In this document: positions 34,145 to 44,211 of the stretch, one piece after another | Layout of the letters: every line of letters starts with the position of its first letter | Position numbering within the stretch: the first letter of the stretch is position 1 | Assembly (NCBI GenBank): GCA_050293885.1 | Contig: JBNKNO010000001.1 | Location: 124,001-188,000, forward strand | Length of the DNA stretch: 64,000 nucleotides | Direction of reading: 5' to 3' | Source of the DNA: Nitrogeniibacter sp050293885 | GTDB lineage: Bacteria > Pseudomonadota > Gammaproteobacteria > Burkholderiales > Rhodocyclaceae | Notes under the pieces: generated by a model | What the model saw: the letters and a program-made list of their open reading frames with translations, nothing else | The model's database searches: none | Told to the model about the DNA's origin: nothing | Translations under genes and position numbers: made by a program

Positions 34145-35457
34145 GTGCGGCGGCGATAGAAGTATTTGCCGATCTCGTCGAGCGAAGGATTGTTCGGCAG
34201 CAGCGTACCGTTGATTTCGATGACCGGCGTGCCGACACCTCTTCCTCGGTAGCCGATGGCCTCCAGCTTGGTCTGAAGTGCCTGATTGGCCCCTGAATCG
34301 ATGTCGATGAAAACCTCGACGTAGCGTACCCCCAACGTTTCGAACTGCGCGCGTTTCTGTGCGCAGTATCCGCAGGTGGTCAGTGAGTACATCACCAGAT
34401 CGTTGAGGGCGGGGTCGTAGCCGGTGAGATCCATGCTCGCGACCACGCCCATGTCGTCGGCGTTTGCCGGGGTTTGTCCGGCAAACTGGCTCAGCCCTCG
34501 TGCGAGGTTTGCAGGTGCAATCAGAGCAACCACGACCGGAATCAGAACCAGCAGACCGAAGGCGCCGACGGTACGGGCCCAGCTGGTCGGTTCGGGCTTT
34601 TCACCAAAGTTGTTTGCCTCGGGCGACCCCGGGAAAAACGACATCAACAGCGAATACACCAAGCCGATGCCAGGGATCGCCGTGAGCAAGACCCACCAGC
34701 CGGCCCAGTTGAAGTCGTGGGTGCGCAGCACACCGAGTCGAATGAACAAGAACAGGAACACGATGCCGACCGGGTACAGCAATTTGGGCATGCCGGCGGC
34801 AAAGGCGGCGAAGGTCGTGGCGAACATCACCAGCCCCAGCAGGCAAGTGCCGGTGAAATAGCTTCGGCGGGACAGACGCCCCTCGAAGCTCAATCCGAAG
34901 AAGGGCGGGCGTTCGTCGGCTTCGGTGTAGATCGGCGCATGCTCGTAGGTGCGAATCGATGCGGCGGCCGCAAGACCACCCGGCACACTGGCCTCTTCTT
35001 TTTGCTGCGCCTGAGCGGCGAGGAAGCGCGGCATGTCGATGCCACAGTTGATGCACAGCGTGCGCTTGGGCTGCGCGTGCCCGCATTCCGGGCAATTCAT
35101 TTGCTCGGCGAGCACCGTCGTCGGGTCGGGCTGATCGGGCGGGGTGTCCGATCCCGCGCGCGTCGATCCGGTCTCCGTCATGGGGGCGAGCGCAGGTGAC
35201 GTGCTGGGTGCCGTGGTCTGTGTGGGGGCAGATTGGGATTCCACCCGGATGCCGATCCCCATGGTCGCCAGTTTGCGCCGATAGGCCTGGGCCTTGTCCG
35301 CGTCGAGATCCTTCTTGATGACGATCGGTTTTCCGGAGAACAGTCGGTCCGCCTTGTCAGGAGCGACGCCGAGCATTTTGACGAGTTTGGCTTTGACTTC
35401 GTCAGGCTCATGTCCGGGAAGAATGTCACCCGAAAAGACGAGATTGAACTGATCCAT
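34141..35457 (-). CDS. DUF805 membrane protein fused to a zinc ribbon and a C-terminal glutaredoxin domain
   Basis: A 438-residue four-part protein. Residues 1-70 are a small charged module (FSGDILPG ... KKDLDADKAQAYRRKLATMG) seen at the start of other DUF805 proteins. A zinc ribbon follows (C122, C125, C135, C138). DUF805 spans about 185-290 with four hydrophobic helices, and another helix lies at 297-317. A glutaredoxin fold occupies 350-435 with the redox pair CGYC (C362, C365) and the cis-proline region GVGTPVIEING. If one helix carries the last domain across, it could act in the periplasm; topology is unresolved. The function is unknown, though the redox role of the last domain is likely. 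Confidence 0.75.
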   Translation of the reverse strand: MDQFNLVFSGDILPGHEPDEVKAKLVKMLGVAPDKADRLFSGKPIVIKKDLDADKAQAYRRKLATMGIGIRVESQSAPTQTTAPSTSPALAPMTETGSTRAGSDTPPDQPDPTTVLAEQMNCPECGHAQPKRTLCINCGIDMPRFLAAQAQQKEEASVPGGLAAAASIRTYEHAPIYTEADERPPFFGLSFEGRLSRRSYFTGTCLLGLVMFATTFAAFAAGMPKLLYPVGIVFLFLFIRLGVLRTHDFNWAGWWVLLTAIPGIGLVYSLLMSFFPGSPEANNFGEKPEPTSWARTVGAFGLLVLIPVVVALIAPANLARGLSQFAGQTPANADDMGVVASMDLTGYDPALNDLVMYSLTTCGYCAQKRAQFETLGVRYVEVFIDIDSGANQALQTKLEAIGYRGRGVGTPVIEINGTLLPNNPSLDEIGKYFYRRRT

Positions 35458-35653
35458 GGAGGTGTTCTGAAATGGTGTCAGCGTGCGATTTTAATGCAGC
35501 AAGAATGATTTGCGGGTGTGACTTTTTACGTAGCGCATATCAGGAAATGTGATGCGCAGTGGCTGCGACGAAGGTGCGAGAACGCGGAAGGCGCGATGCC
35601 CGTCGTATTACCGGCAGGTTAAGATGCTCGTTTTTTTACCGAGGGGCGTGCCC

Positions 35654-35854
35654 GTGGAATCGCGTATCGAAGGGCTGGAATGCAAGCTGATGGACGCGGA
35701 GGATCAGCTCGAGACGCTGAACCTCACCGTGTTTCGTCAGCAGCAGCACATCGAGCGGCTTGAGCGTCAGCTCGAAGCACTCAAACAGATGGTGATTTCA
35801 CGCTTGCCGGAAACCGGGCGTCGGCTGGAAGACGAAGTACCGCCGCACTACTGA
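35654..35854 (+). CDS. slyX: SlyX-family small coiled-coil protein
   Basis: A 66-residue protein of unknown biochemical role. It has a leucine-rich heptad pattern (IEGLECKLMDAEDQLETLN ... IERLERQLEALKQMV) and the C-terminal PPHY that marks SlyX proteins. I chose GTG 35654, 7 bases after GAGGGG; other in-frame GTG (35648) or ATG (35624) starts are possible. Its end overlaps the convergent downstream gene by 7 bp. Confidence 0.75.
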   Translation: MESRIEGLECKLMDAEDQLETLNLTVFRQQQHIERLERQLEALKQMVISRLPETGRRLEDEVPPHY

Positions 35855-36513
35855 GACGCGCTCGCGAGTGGTTCGATCAAGTCGTCGAAGTCGCGCGGGG
35901 CGACGTACTGCAGCAGTTCCTTGCCCTTGGTGTCGAGGATGATGTCGAGCCCCTTGTCGGGATAGAGCAGATGCGTCTGATGCGCGTTGGGGCTGATTTC
36001 GCGGGCGGGTGTGCCGAAACGCTCGATGATCGCGGCGCGATCAAGATTCGCCGAGGGAATGAAGTTGATGGCGCGGATGGGAAAGGCCATGGCGGTGCTC
36101 AGATCGGCGGGCGCGAGTGTGGCTTTGCGCGTGGTCGACTCCATGTACTCGGTTTTTGCGGCGCGCTCACGCATGCCCTCGATCGTCTCCCGATCCGTAC
36201 GCGCAGTGAAGATCAGCTTGCCGGTAATGAAACCGGCGTGAGCGCTGGCCACGTAGGCTTCGAGCGTGCCGGTTTCTCCCGGCTCGCTGACGATTGCCAC
36301 CACCATGTCGGGCCCGTAGGCGGTTTTGGCCTCGGCCAGGGTGCTGACGTTCAGCGTCAGCCCGAGTACGTGGGTATTGCCGTCGGCCCCGGTTTCGATC
36401 ACCCACGGTAATTGTTGCTGGCGCGCCGCGAGATCGCCGGGTTCGGGCATGAAGAACACCGGCAGGACGAGGGCGAGAATGACCAGCGAAAGGATGGCGA
36501 CGACGAGTTTCAT
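35848..36513 (-). CDS. Membrane-anchored protein of unknown function
   Basis: Not recognised. The 221-residue protein starts with one strongly hydrophobic helix (MKLVVAILSLVILALVLPVFF), which acts as an uncleaved anchor or signal. The remaining 200 residues are soluble, mixed alpha/beta, with no cysteines, and end near KGKELLQYVAPRDF. The frame is open to 36687, but ATG 36513 gives the only sensible membrane start. It is divergent from the Mrr-like gene across a 313-bp region carrying a perfect dyad. Confidence 0.7.
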   Translation of the reverse strand: MKLVVAILSLVILALVLPVFFMPEPGDLAARQQQLPWVIETGADGNTHVLGLTLNVSTLAEAKTAYGPDMVVAIVSEPGETGTLEAYVASAHAGFITGKLIFTARTDRETIEGMRERAAKTEYMESTTRKATLAPADLSTAMAFPIRAINFIPSANLDRAAIIERFGTPAREISPNAHQTHLLYPDKGLDIILDTKGKELLQYVAPRDFDDLIEPLASASQ

Positions 36514-36826
36514 GGATTGGACCGGCAGGTGGGGCGGTAATGGTTCGACGCGCATTGTCGCTCGACGCGCGTGTTCGTGCAAAGCGGGAAGCACATGTGC
36601 GAGATGCGCGAGGCGTGCGCGGGGCAACGGTGTTTCGATCGCGGCTTTGTGCTGTTTCGGCGGCGGCTGACAGATAAATACGGGCATACGTCACGCACCG
36701 ATCAATGACATTGGCAATTGTCATTGTCCTGACGAAAGTCGTATGCCATCATCGCGCCACGACAAAACGAAGACGGGCGCCATCGAAGCGATTTGATGCA
36801 CGCCGCCCGCATCTGACGGAGATGGC
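36514..36826. other. 313-bp intergenic region between divergent genes
   Basis: No gene is supported here; the open frame on the minus strand to 36687 lacks a plausible start and has arginine/proline-rich shadow composition. The region holds the 24-bp dyad at 36703-36726 and promoter-like hexamers on both strands: plus TTGTCA (36718-36723), 18 bp, TATGCC; minus TTGATC next to the dyad followed by TATTTA. Confidence 0.6.
36703..36726. promoter_or_regulatory. Perfect 24-bp dyad, candidate operator
   Basis: CAATGACA, 8 bases, TGTCATTG: perfect 8-bp arms with a spacer that itself reads TTGGCAAT. It sits between two divergent genes and overlaps a -35-like TTGTCA on the plus strand, the placement expected of a repressor site. 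The binding protein is unknown. Confidence 0.55.
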
Positions 36827-37777
36827 ATGAATCAAACGGTGGCGCAGTTTTCGCATGAACCCGCGCTGGGGTGGAAGGGGATGTTCTGCCTGGCGATACT
36901 GTTTCCCGTGCTCGGGCTGTATCTCATCCCTTTACTGCTCGGTAGTGTCGAGGGTACCGAACCCGCCGTTCGTCTGGCGCAGGTCGTCGGGGCCGGCGCA
37001 GCCCTGTTTCTGGGGGCGTCCGCGTTCGGCATGATGGTGCGCGGGCGTCGCGCCCCGGCGGAGTTCGATGGCATGGCTTCGCTCACCGAATTGCGTTTTT
37101 CGGATGCGCCGCCGACCGTTCATTCGGCACCCACTCAATTCGATCCGGCGGACAACATCAATCCCGAGACGGTCTGGGCGGAAGAGGATGTGCCGGTCAT
37201 CCCCGGAGCGACCGCAGTGGCCACCAGGGAGTGGACGCTGGAGGTGTTGCAGTCACTCGAATGGCGGCGATTCGAAAAACTGTGCGAGGCGTATTACCGC
37301 GAAAAAGGCATTCGCAACGTCGCTATTTCGCTCGCCGCGAATGGCGGCATGGACATCTATCTGTTTCAGGATGAAGCGCGACCCAAGCAGGCCACCGCCG
37401 TGGTGCACGCGCGAACGCGCGGACCGGTTGCGACCGGCGTTCAGGGCGTACGCGAACTGCTGGGGGTCATGTCGCACGAGGGGATCGAGCGCGCCTTCTT
37501 CATGACCAATGGCATCTTCTCTCCCGAGGCGAAGGCGCTCGGTCATCATCACAAGATCGTGCTGGTCGATGCGCGTGTGCTGTTGGCCATGATCCTTCGT
37601 CTTGAACCCGAGCAACAGCAACGCCTGTTGGCCGAAGCAACCGCCGGTGACTACACCTCGCCGACCTGCCCCATGTGCGGCCAGAAGATGACCGTGGCGA
37701 CCGGGACGCATGGTGATTACTGGGGGTGCAGCACGTATCCGCGTTGCACCTGGATTGCCCCGATGGTGCCGGGCTAA
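36827..37777 (+). CDS. Membrane-anchored Mrr-like endonuclease-fold protein with C-terminal zinc finger
   Basis: A 316-residue protein with two N-terminal membrane helices (about 17-40 and 50-70), a linker, an Mrr/restriction-endonuclease-like domain (about 140-255) and a topoisomerase-type four-cysteine zinc finger (C281, C284, C301, C307). The nuclease fold is marked by WRRFEKLCEAYYREKG, NGGMDIYLF (D176) and GVQGVRELLGVM. The usual second catalytic motif, Q/E-x-K, reads H194-A-R196 instead, so activity is doubtful. GGAG precedes ATG 36827. No methyltransferase is adjacent, so it is not a classical restriction system. Confidence 0.75.
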   Translation: MNQTVAQFSHEPALGWKGMFCLAILFPVLGLYLIPLLLGSVEGTEPAVRLAQVVGAGAALFLGASAFGMMVRGRRAPAEFDGMASLTELRFSDAPPTVHSAPTQFDPADNINPETVWAEEDVPVIPGATAVATREWTLEVLQSLEWRRFEKLCEAYYREKGIRNVAISLAANGGMDIYLFQDEARPKQATAVVHARTRGPVATGVQGVRELLGVMSHEGIERAFFMTNGIFSPEAKALGHHHKIVLVDARVLLAMILRLEPEQQQRLLAEATAGDYTSPTCPMCGQKMTVATGTHGDYWGCSTYPRCTWIAPMVPG

Positions 37778-38796
37778 ACGGTCAGTGCCACGATCTTCAG
37801 CGGCGGATTGCCGTCGAAGCTGGGGAAGTCCGCGTCCGGCACGATCCATTCCACCTGCTGAATCGGGCGTTCCGCCTTGCGTGCGCTGCGCGCCAGTTGG
37901 TCGAGCCATGCCTCGCGGTCGACCTGGGCGACGTTGTTGCAACAGATCAGCGTGCCGCCGGGGGCGGTGGCCAGTAGCGCAGGCTTGAACAGCGCGGGGT
38001 AGTCGTTCACCAGATCGACGACGCCGAACGGGCTCTTGGCATAGCGCGGTGGGTCGAGAAACACGAGATCGAACTGGTTCGCTTCCAGCGGCGGAAACGG
38101 CGGCATGCGCTTGCCGCGCACACGCGGCGCCTGGCCGATGCCGGCGAGTTGGCGAACGGCAGGGAAGACATCGCTGCGCACGAAACGCGGGCGGTGCGGC
38201 AAGTCGTTGAGCTTCGCGTTTTCCTTGCCGACGTCCAGACTGGATTGCGCAAAATCGACGTTCATCACGAATCGCGCACCGGCCTTGGCCGCCGCGATGC
38301 CGACACCGCAGGTGTAGGCGAACAGATTGAGCACCGAGCGCCCTTCGGCGATCTTCATGACGTGTCGACGGGCCGCGCGCAGGTCGAGAAACAGCCACGG
38401 GTCCTGACCCTCATGGCGCGCGCGGATGCGGTAGTTGACCCCCAGTTCGGTCACCACGCGTGCTTTCTCCGCTTCGATTTGTTCCGCCTCGCCGAGCGTG
38501 TTCGACACGCGTGAATGCGGTCCGCTGCGGTCGTTGTAGATACACGTGAGTCCGGCGTGGGCCGCGTCGTAGAACGCGCGGACTTCGTTTAGTTCGGTAT
38601 CGCCGAGGGGTGCATGGAAGCTTTGCACCAGCAGCAGGTCGCCGTAGCGATCCACTGTCAGACCGGGCGCGCCTTCAACGCTGCCATGGAACAGGCGATA
38701 GCAATTGGTGTCGCTGTCGTGCAAGGTTTGAATCAGCGTTTGGCGAGACTGCAGTGCGAGCTCGAGCCGCTCGGAGAGGGGGGTGGGGTGTGTCAC
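37774..38796 (-). CDS. Class I SAM-dependent methyltransferase, RlmI-like
   Basis: Predicted 23S rRNA cytosine methyltransferase or close relative. The 340-residue protein begins with a small beta-domain (YRLFHGSVEGAPGLTVDRYGD, seen as two pieces) like that of RlmI/RlmK, followed by the Rossmann domain with motif I NLFAYTCGVG and the catalytic block DLVFLDPPRYAKS, and CCNN near the C-terminus. The specific base it modifies is not clear. It converges with the Mrr-like gene with a 4-bp overlap of stops. Confidence 0.8.
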   Translation of the reverse strand: MTHPTPLSERLELALQSRQTLIQTLHDSDTNCYRLFHGSVEGAPGLTVDRYGDLLLVQSFHAPLGDTELNEVRAFYDAAHAGLTCIYNDRSGPHSRVSNTLGEAEQIEAEKARVVTELGVNYRIRARHEGQDPWLFLDLRAARRHVMKIAEGRSVLNLFAYTCGVGIAAAKAGARFVMNVDFAQSSLDVGKENAKLNDLPHRPRFVRSDVFPAVRQLAGIGQAPRVRGKRMPPFPPLEANQFDLVFLDPPRYAKSPFGVVDLVNDYPALFKPALLATAPGGTLICCNNVAQVDREAWLDQLARSARKAERPIQQVEWIVPDADFPSFDGNPPLKIVALTV

Positions 38797-38899
38797 GCGG
38801 GTTCCTGAAAGTGAGCGGGCGCGTCATGGTACCGCAGCCGCGTCGAACCGATGCAGCATCCTGTGGTCACATCGGAAACCTTGGACTGGGGAGAGGGGC

Positions 38900-40024
38900 A
38901 TGCATCTGACGCGTCGGTTGTGCTCGGCAGCGGTTGTGCTGCTGACGTATGTCGCCCTTTCGAGTGGGGCGTTTGCCGCTACGGCGGTGAAGGTCGATAC
39001 GATTGCGAGCGGCCTCGAGATTCCCTGGTCGCTGGCCTTTCTGCCCGACGGCGCGATGCTGGTGACCGAAAGGCCGGGGCGCATGCGGATTGTGTCACCG
39101 GCAGGCAAGATCAATGTGCCGATAACGGGGGTGCCGGCAGTCCATCATCAAGGACAGGCGGGTTTGTTCGATGTGGCCCTGAGTCCGGATTTCGCGCAGA
39201 ACCAGACGATCTTCTTCGCCTTCGCACAGCGAACCGAGCATGGCGCACGCACTGCGGTGGCCAAGGCTGTGCTCGATCGCCCGCGGAACCGCCTGCGCGC
39301 GGTGCAAGTCATCTTTGTGCAGAATGAAGATCCGCCCGGTGGCGGGCACTTTGGCGGTCGCCTGGCGTTCGCGCCGGATGGCAGCCTGTTCGTCACGCTG
39401 GGCGAGCGCTATGCCTATCGCGACAAGGCGCAGTTGCCGGCGTCGCATCTGGGCAAGATCGTGCGCATCCTGCCCGACGGCTCGGTGCCGAAGAACAATC
39501 CCTTTGCCGATTCCGCCGTGTTTGCGCGCGAGATCTGGTCTTTCGGCCATCGTAACGTTCAGGGTGCGGCGATTAACCCCGCGACCGGCAAGCTATGGAC
39601 CGACGAGCACGGGCCGCAGGGCGGCGATGAGGTGAACATCCCGCAACCGGGTCGAAATCACGGTTGGCCGGTGATTACCTACGGGCGTGAGTATGTGACC
39701 GGATTTCCCATCGGCGAGGGCACCACCCGCGACGATGTGGTGCCGCCGGTGCATGTATGGACACCGTCGATCGCACCGTCCGGCATGGCGTTTTACACCG
39801 GCGATCTGTTCCCGCAGTGGCGTGGTGACCTGTTTGTCGGCTCGCTCAAGTTCGGCTTTCTCGTTCGCCTCGACCTGGATGGCGACAAGGTGCTTGGCGA
39901 GGAGCGCTTGCTCAAAGGCGTGACGCAGCGTATTCGCGATGTGCGCCAGGGGCCCGACGGGGCGCTGTACCTGCTCGATGAGGGCGGTGGGCGGATTCTT
40001 CGCGTAAGCCCGGCCGACGGCTGA
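38900..40024 (+). CDS. PQQ-dependent aldose sugar dehydrogenase (YliI/Asd type), periplasmic
   Basis: Soluble quinoprotein of the GdhB/YliI family, predicted to oxidise aldoses in the periplasm. The 374-residue precursor has a Sec signal peptide (cleavage after about residue 26, SSGAFA), followed by a six-bladed propeller starting GLEIPWSLAFLPDGAMLVTER (two overlapping motifs). Family landmarks are HHQGQAGLFDVALSPDF, GGHFGGRLAF, GHRNVQG and TDEHGPQGGDEVN. No pqq biosynthesis genes are nearby. GAGAGG precedes ATG 38900. Confidence 0.85.
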   Translation: MHLTRRLCSAAVVLLTYVALSSGAFAATAVKVDTIASGLEIPWSLAFLPDGAMLVTERPGRMRIVSPAGKINVPITGVPAVHHQGQAGLFDVALSPDFAQNQTIFFAFAQRTEHGARTAVAKAVLDRPRNRLRAVQVIFVQNEDPPGGGHFGGRLAFAPDGSLFVTLGERYAYRDKAQLPASHLGKIVRILPDGSVPKNNPFADSAVFAREIWSFGHRNVQGAAINPATGKLWTDEHGPQGGDEVNIPQPGRNHGWPVITYGREYVTGFPIGEGTTRDDVVPPVHVWTPSIAPSGMAFYTGDLFPQWRGDLFVGSLKFGFLVRLDLDGDKVLGEERLLKGVTQRIRDVRQGPDGALYLLDEGGGRILRVSPADG

Positions 40025-40030
40025 GATTAT

Positions 40031-41809
<1,779 letters not shown>

Positions 41810-41943
41810 GGCGGTCTGTGCGGAGAAAATTCCCGATGAGTATCCCACGTTCGGGGCGGGATGATCGGCCAGAGTTGCGCTTGTTTTTGCCGCCAATCGT
41901 CCCCATCTGGACATCTCTGCAGCCCGATCCCTGATGTCTTGCC

Positions 41944-42414
41944 ATGAAACGAATTGTTGCCCTGATGGGCGCGCTCCTGATGAGTGCGTCGCTTGCTCAC
42001 GCCGACGAGATCGGCGCCGTCAATACCGAGTGGAAGCTCACCGGCTCGCACAAACTGGTGGTCGAGGCCTTCGACGACCCCAAGGTGGCGGGCGTGGCCT
42101 GCTTCGTCGCCAAACCGGAGCGCGGCGGCATTGCCGGCGCCTTCGGGGTGGCGGAGGAGGTTTCCGACGTGTCGATTGCATGTCGTCAGGTCGGGCCGAT
42201 CCGCTTTCTCGAACCGGTGCCGCAGCAAGAGGACGCCTTCAGCGAGCGTCGCTCGATCATCTTCAAGGTGTTGCACGTGGTGCGCATGGTCGACGTAAAG
42301 CGCAACACGCTGGTGTATCTGACCTATACCGACAAGGTCATCACTGGCAGCCCGAAGAACTCGGTCACGGCGGTGACGGTGGACCGCAAGACACCGATAC
42401 CGCTGGCGCGTTGA
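41944..42414 (+). CDS. creA: CreA family protein
   Basis: Small exported protein of unknown function (DUF-type CreA family). The 156-residue precursor has a signal peptide (MKRIVALMGALLMSASLAHA, then DEIG) and the family core HKLVVEAFDDPKVAGVACFV followed by GGIAGAFGVAE, with two cysteines likely paired in the periplasm. In E. coli creA precedes creBCD, but no such genes are here. It is divergent from the GspE-type gene across 134 bp. Confidence 0.88.
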   Translation: MKRIVALMGALLMSASLAHADEIGAVNTEWKLTGSHKLVVEAFDDPKVAGVACFVAKPERGGIAGAFGVAEEVSDVSIACRQVGPIRFLEPVPQQEDAFSERRSIIFKVLHVVRMVDVKRNTLVYLTYTDKVITGSPKNSVTAVTVDRKTPIPLAR

Positions 42415-42490
42415 GCGCCGATATGTGCGTGTGGCCGGCCCGGTGAAGCATCCGGGTTACACTCGTGCCGATCCCAATCCGGAGTTCGAG

Positions 42491-43312
42491 ATGAGTGCCT
42501 TCGAAGAGAAATTTCGTGCGCGCTATGGTCAGCCCGATCTGAGTGTGCCGGCCTGCCACAACGATGTCATCGAGCAGTTGCTGACCCACAAGTCCGTTCG
42601 CGCCTATCGGCCCGATCCCGTCAGTGACGATCAACTGGCCACTATCGTCGCGGCGGCGCAGTCGGCCGCCAGTTCGTCAAATCTGCAGGCCTGGAGTGTG
42701 GTGGCCGTGCGCAATCCGCTGACGCGTGATGCGCTGGCCGAGTGTGCCGGCGGGCAGGCGCACGTGCGTGAGGCGCCGCTGCAATTGGTGTGGTTGGCTG
42801 ATTTGTCGCGGCTCAACGCACTGGCGCACTCGCTGGACATGCCCGCCGAGGCGCTCGATTTCACCGAGATGTTTGTGGTCGGCGTCATCGATGCCGCGCT
42901 CGCTGCGCAAAATGCGGTCGTTGCGGCCGAGTCACTCGGCCTGTCGACGGTGTATATCGGCGGCATGCGCAATCGGCCGGAAGAAGTTGCCCGTTTGCTC
43001 GACCTGCCGCCGCGCGTCTTTGCGGTGTTCGGCATGTGTGTGGGTTATGAAGAGCCGACTCGCCCGGCCAGTGTGAAGCCGCGGCCGCCTCAGTCGGTGG
43101 TGTTGCATCACGAGCGCTACAGCGCCGAAGCGCAGCAAGCCGGTATCGCGGCCTACAACGCGGCGATGGCCGAATTCTATTCGGCGCAGCAGATGAACGT
43201 GCGCGGCACCTGGGCGGTGCATTCGACCAAACGCGTGGCCGGGCCGCAGACGTTGTCAGGGCGTGACCGACTGGTCGACGCCCTCAAGGCTCGGGGTTTT
43301 CAACTGAAATAG
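42491..43312 (+). CDS. NfsA/NfrA-type FMN-dependent nitroreductase
   Basis: Predicted oxygen-insensitive NADPH nitroreductase or flavin reductase binding FMN. The 273-residue protein has the N-terminal FMN motif HKSVRAYRPDPVSDDQL, AAQSAASSSNLQAWSVV, and the FGMCVGY segment followed by a C-terminal extension typical of NfsA rather than NfsB. GGAG lies 6 bases before ATG 42491; the frame upstream is open but unlikely to be coding. Confidence 0.85.
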   Translation: MSAFEEKFRARYGQPDLSVPACHNDVIEQLLTHKSVRAYRPDPVSDDQLATIVAAAQSAASSSNLQAWSVVAVRNPLTRDALAECAGGQAHVREAPLQLVWLADLSRLNALAHSLDMPAEALDFTEMFVVGVIDAALAAQNAVVAAESLGLSTVYIGGMRNRPEEVARLLDLPPRVFAVFGMCVGYEEPTRPASVKPRPPQSVVLHHERYSAEAQQAGIAAYNAAMAEFYSAQQMNVRGTWAVHSTKRVAGPQTLSGRDRLVDALKARGFQLK

Positions 43313-43322
43313 ATGGTGCCCG

Positions 43323-44006
43323 TCACGCCGATGTGGCGTGTTCGCCTTGCCAGCAGGCGAGCAACACGTCGCGGTGCGGCACCAGTGAGTCGATACTGAC
43401 TTCCAGCAGCGGGCCGCCCAGGGTGTGGCCGCCGAGCTGTGCGTGCAGCACGATGTCGGTGTTGGCGATGCGAACCGCAATGGGCGGCTGACCGCTCTTG
43501 AGCCGCACCTTCTTGTGATGGTCGTCCACCAACACGCCGCCATTGGTGAGATTGAGCTGGGCGCCCATCTCGATCCGCTCGCCAACGCTCTGTTCCGCGT
43601 CAACCGTGCACGGGACGAGCCGGTAGTCGTTGACCAGCTTGAGCGCGATTCGGCGGATATGTGCTTTTTGCTGAGCGGGCGCGGCGGGGAGTTTTTGTGC
43701 GGCCAGGATGCCGGCTTTTTCGAGCTCCTCGTCGGTCAGGTGCGGCGCCGCCTCGCGTACCGCAGCTTTTTCAACGCTCGCGAGGCCAATGCGTTTCACC
43801 TCGCACTGACAACTGTGGGTGACGACGCTCACCTCCGACTTGGCCAGCTGTTTGCCGGTGACCGTCGGCATGCCGTTGAAAACCGTGTTCCCGAGTATCT
43901 TGCGCAGTGAATCCACAAGTGCGTCATCGTTGCCTTGCGCGAGGGCTTGCGGCACGTTCAGATCGAAGTCGAAAGTGATACGCAGGCGGGCGTTGGCGTT
44001 TGTCAT
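43323..44006 (-). CDS. Conserved protein of unknown function
   Basis: Not recognised. The 227-residue soluble protein has no signal or membrane helix. Features seen: a short THSCQCEV cysteine pair near residue 68, a lysine/alanine-rich helical middle (about 75-120), and a C-terminal beta-rich half (about 125-220) with NGGVLVDDHHKKVRLK, faintly reminiscent of PilZ-like barrels but without the PilZ RxxxR and DxSxxG motifs. A TATAAA -10-like element lies about 55 bp upstream on its strand. It is divergent from the HDOD-signalling gene pair. Confidence 0.65.
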   Translation of the reverse strand: MTNANARLRITFDFDLNVPQALAQGNDDALVDSLRKILGNTVFNGMPTVTGKQLAKSEVSVVTHSCQCEVKRIGLASVEKAAVREAAPHLTDEELEKAGILAAQKLPAAPAQQKAHIRRIALKLVNDYRLVPCTVDAEQSVGERIEMGAQLNLTNGGVLVDDHHKKVRLKSGQPPIAVRIANTDIVLHAQLGGHTLGGPLLEVSIDSLVPHRDVLLACWQGEHATSA

Positions 44007-44211
44007 TTCTTGGCCCTGATGGAGTGGTTTCAGAACTTACGGCTGCCTGCGCGCGGACTTTATACCCCGGGCTGCCGCGGATCGGATTCCGTCGCCATAA
44101 ACACACGTCTTGGATTTGCCGGACGAGGTGCCGGCGAGGCCGCGAATAATCCTACAGAAACATCACTTTCAGCCGATAGCTTGAGCATGACACTGAGTTC
44201 AACGGTCTGAC

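Noticed and set aside
36827..38796. A restriction-modification system formed by the Mrr-like gene and the neighbouring methyltransferase
   Set aside because: The methyltransferase has RlmI-type RNA features, is convergent rather than co-transcribed, and the Mrr motif is altered.
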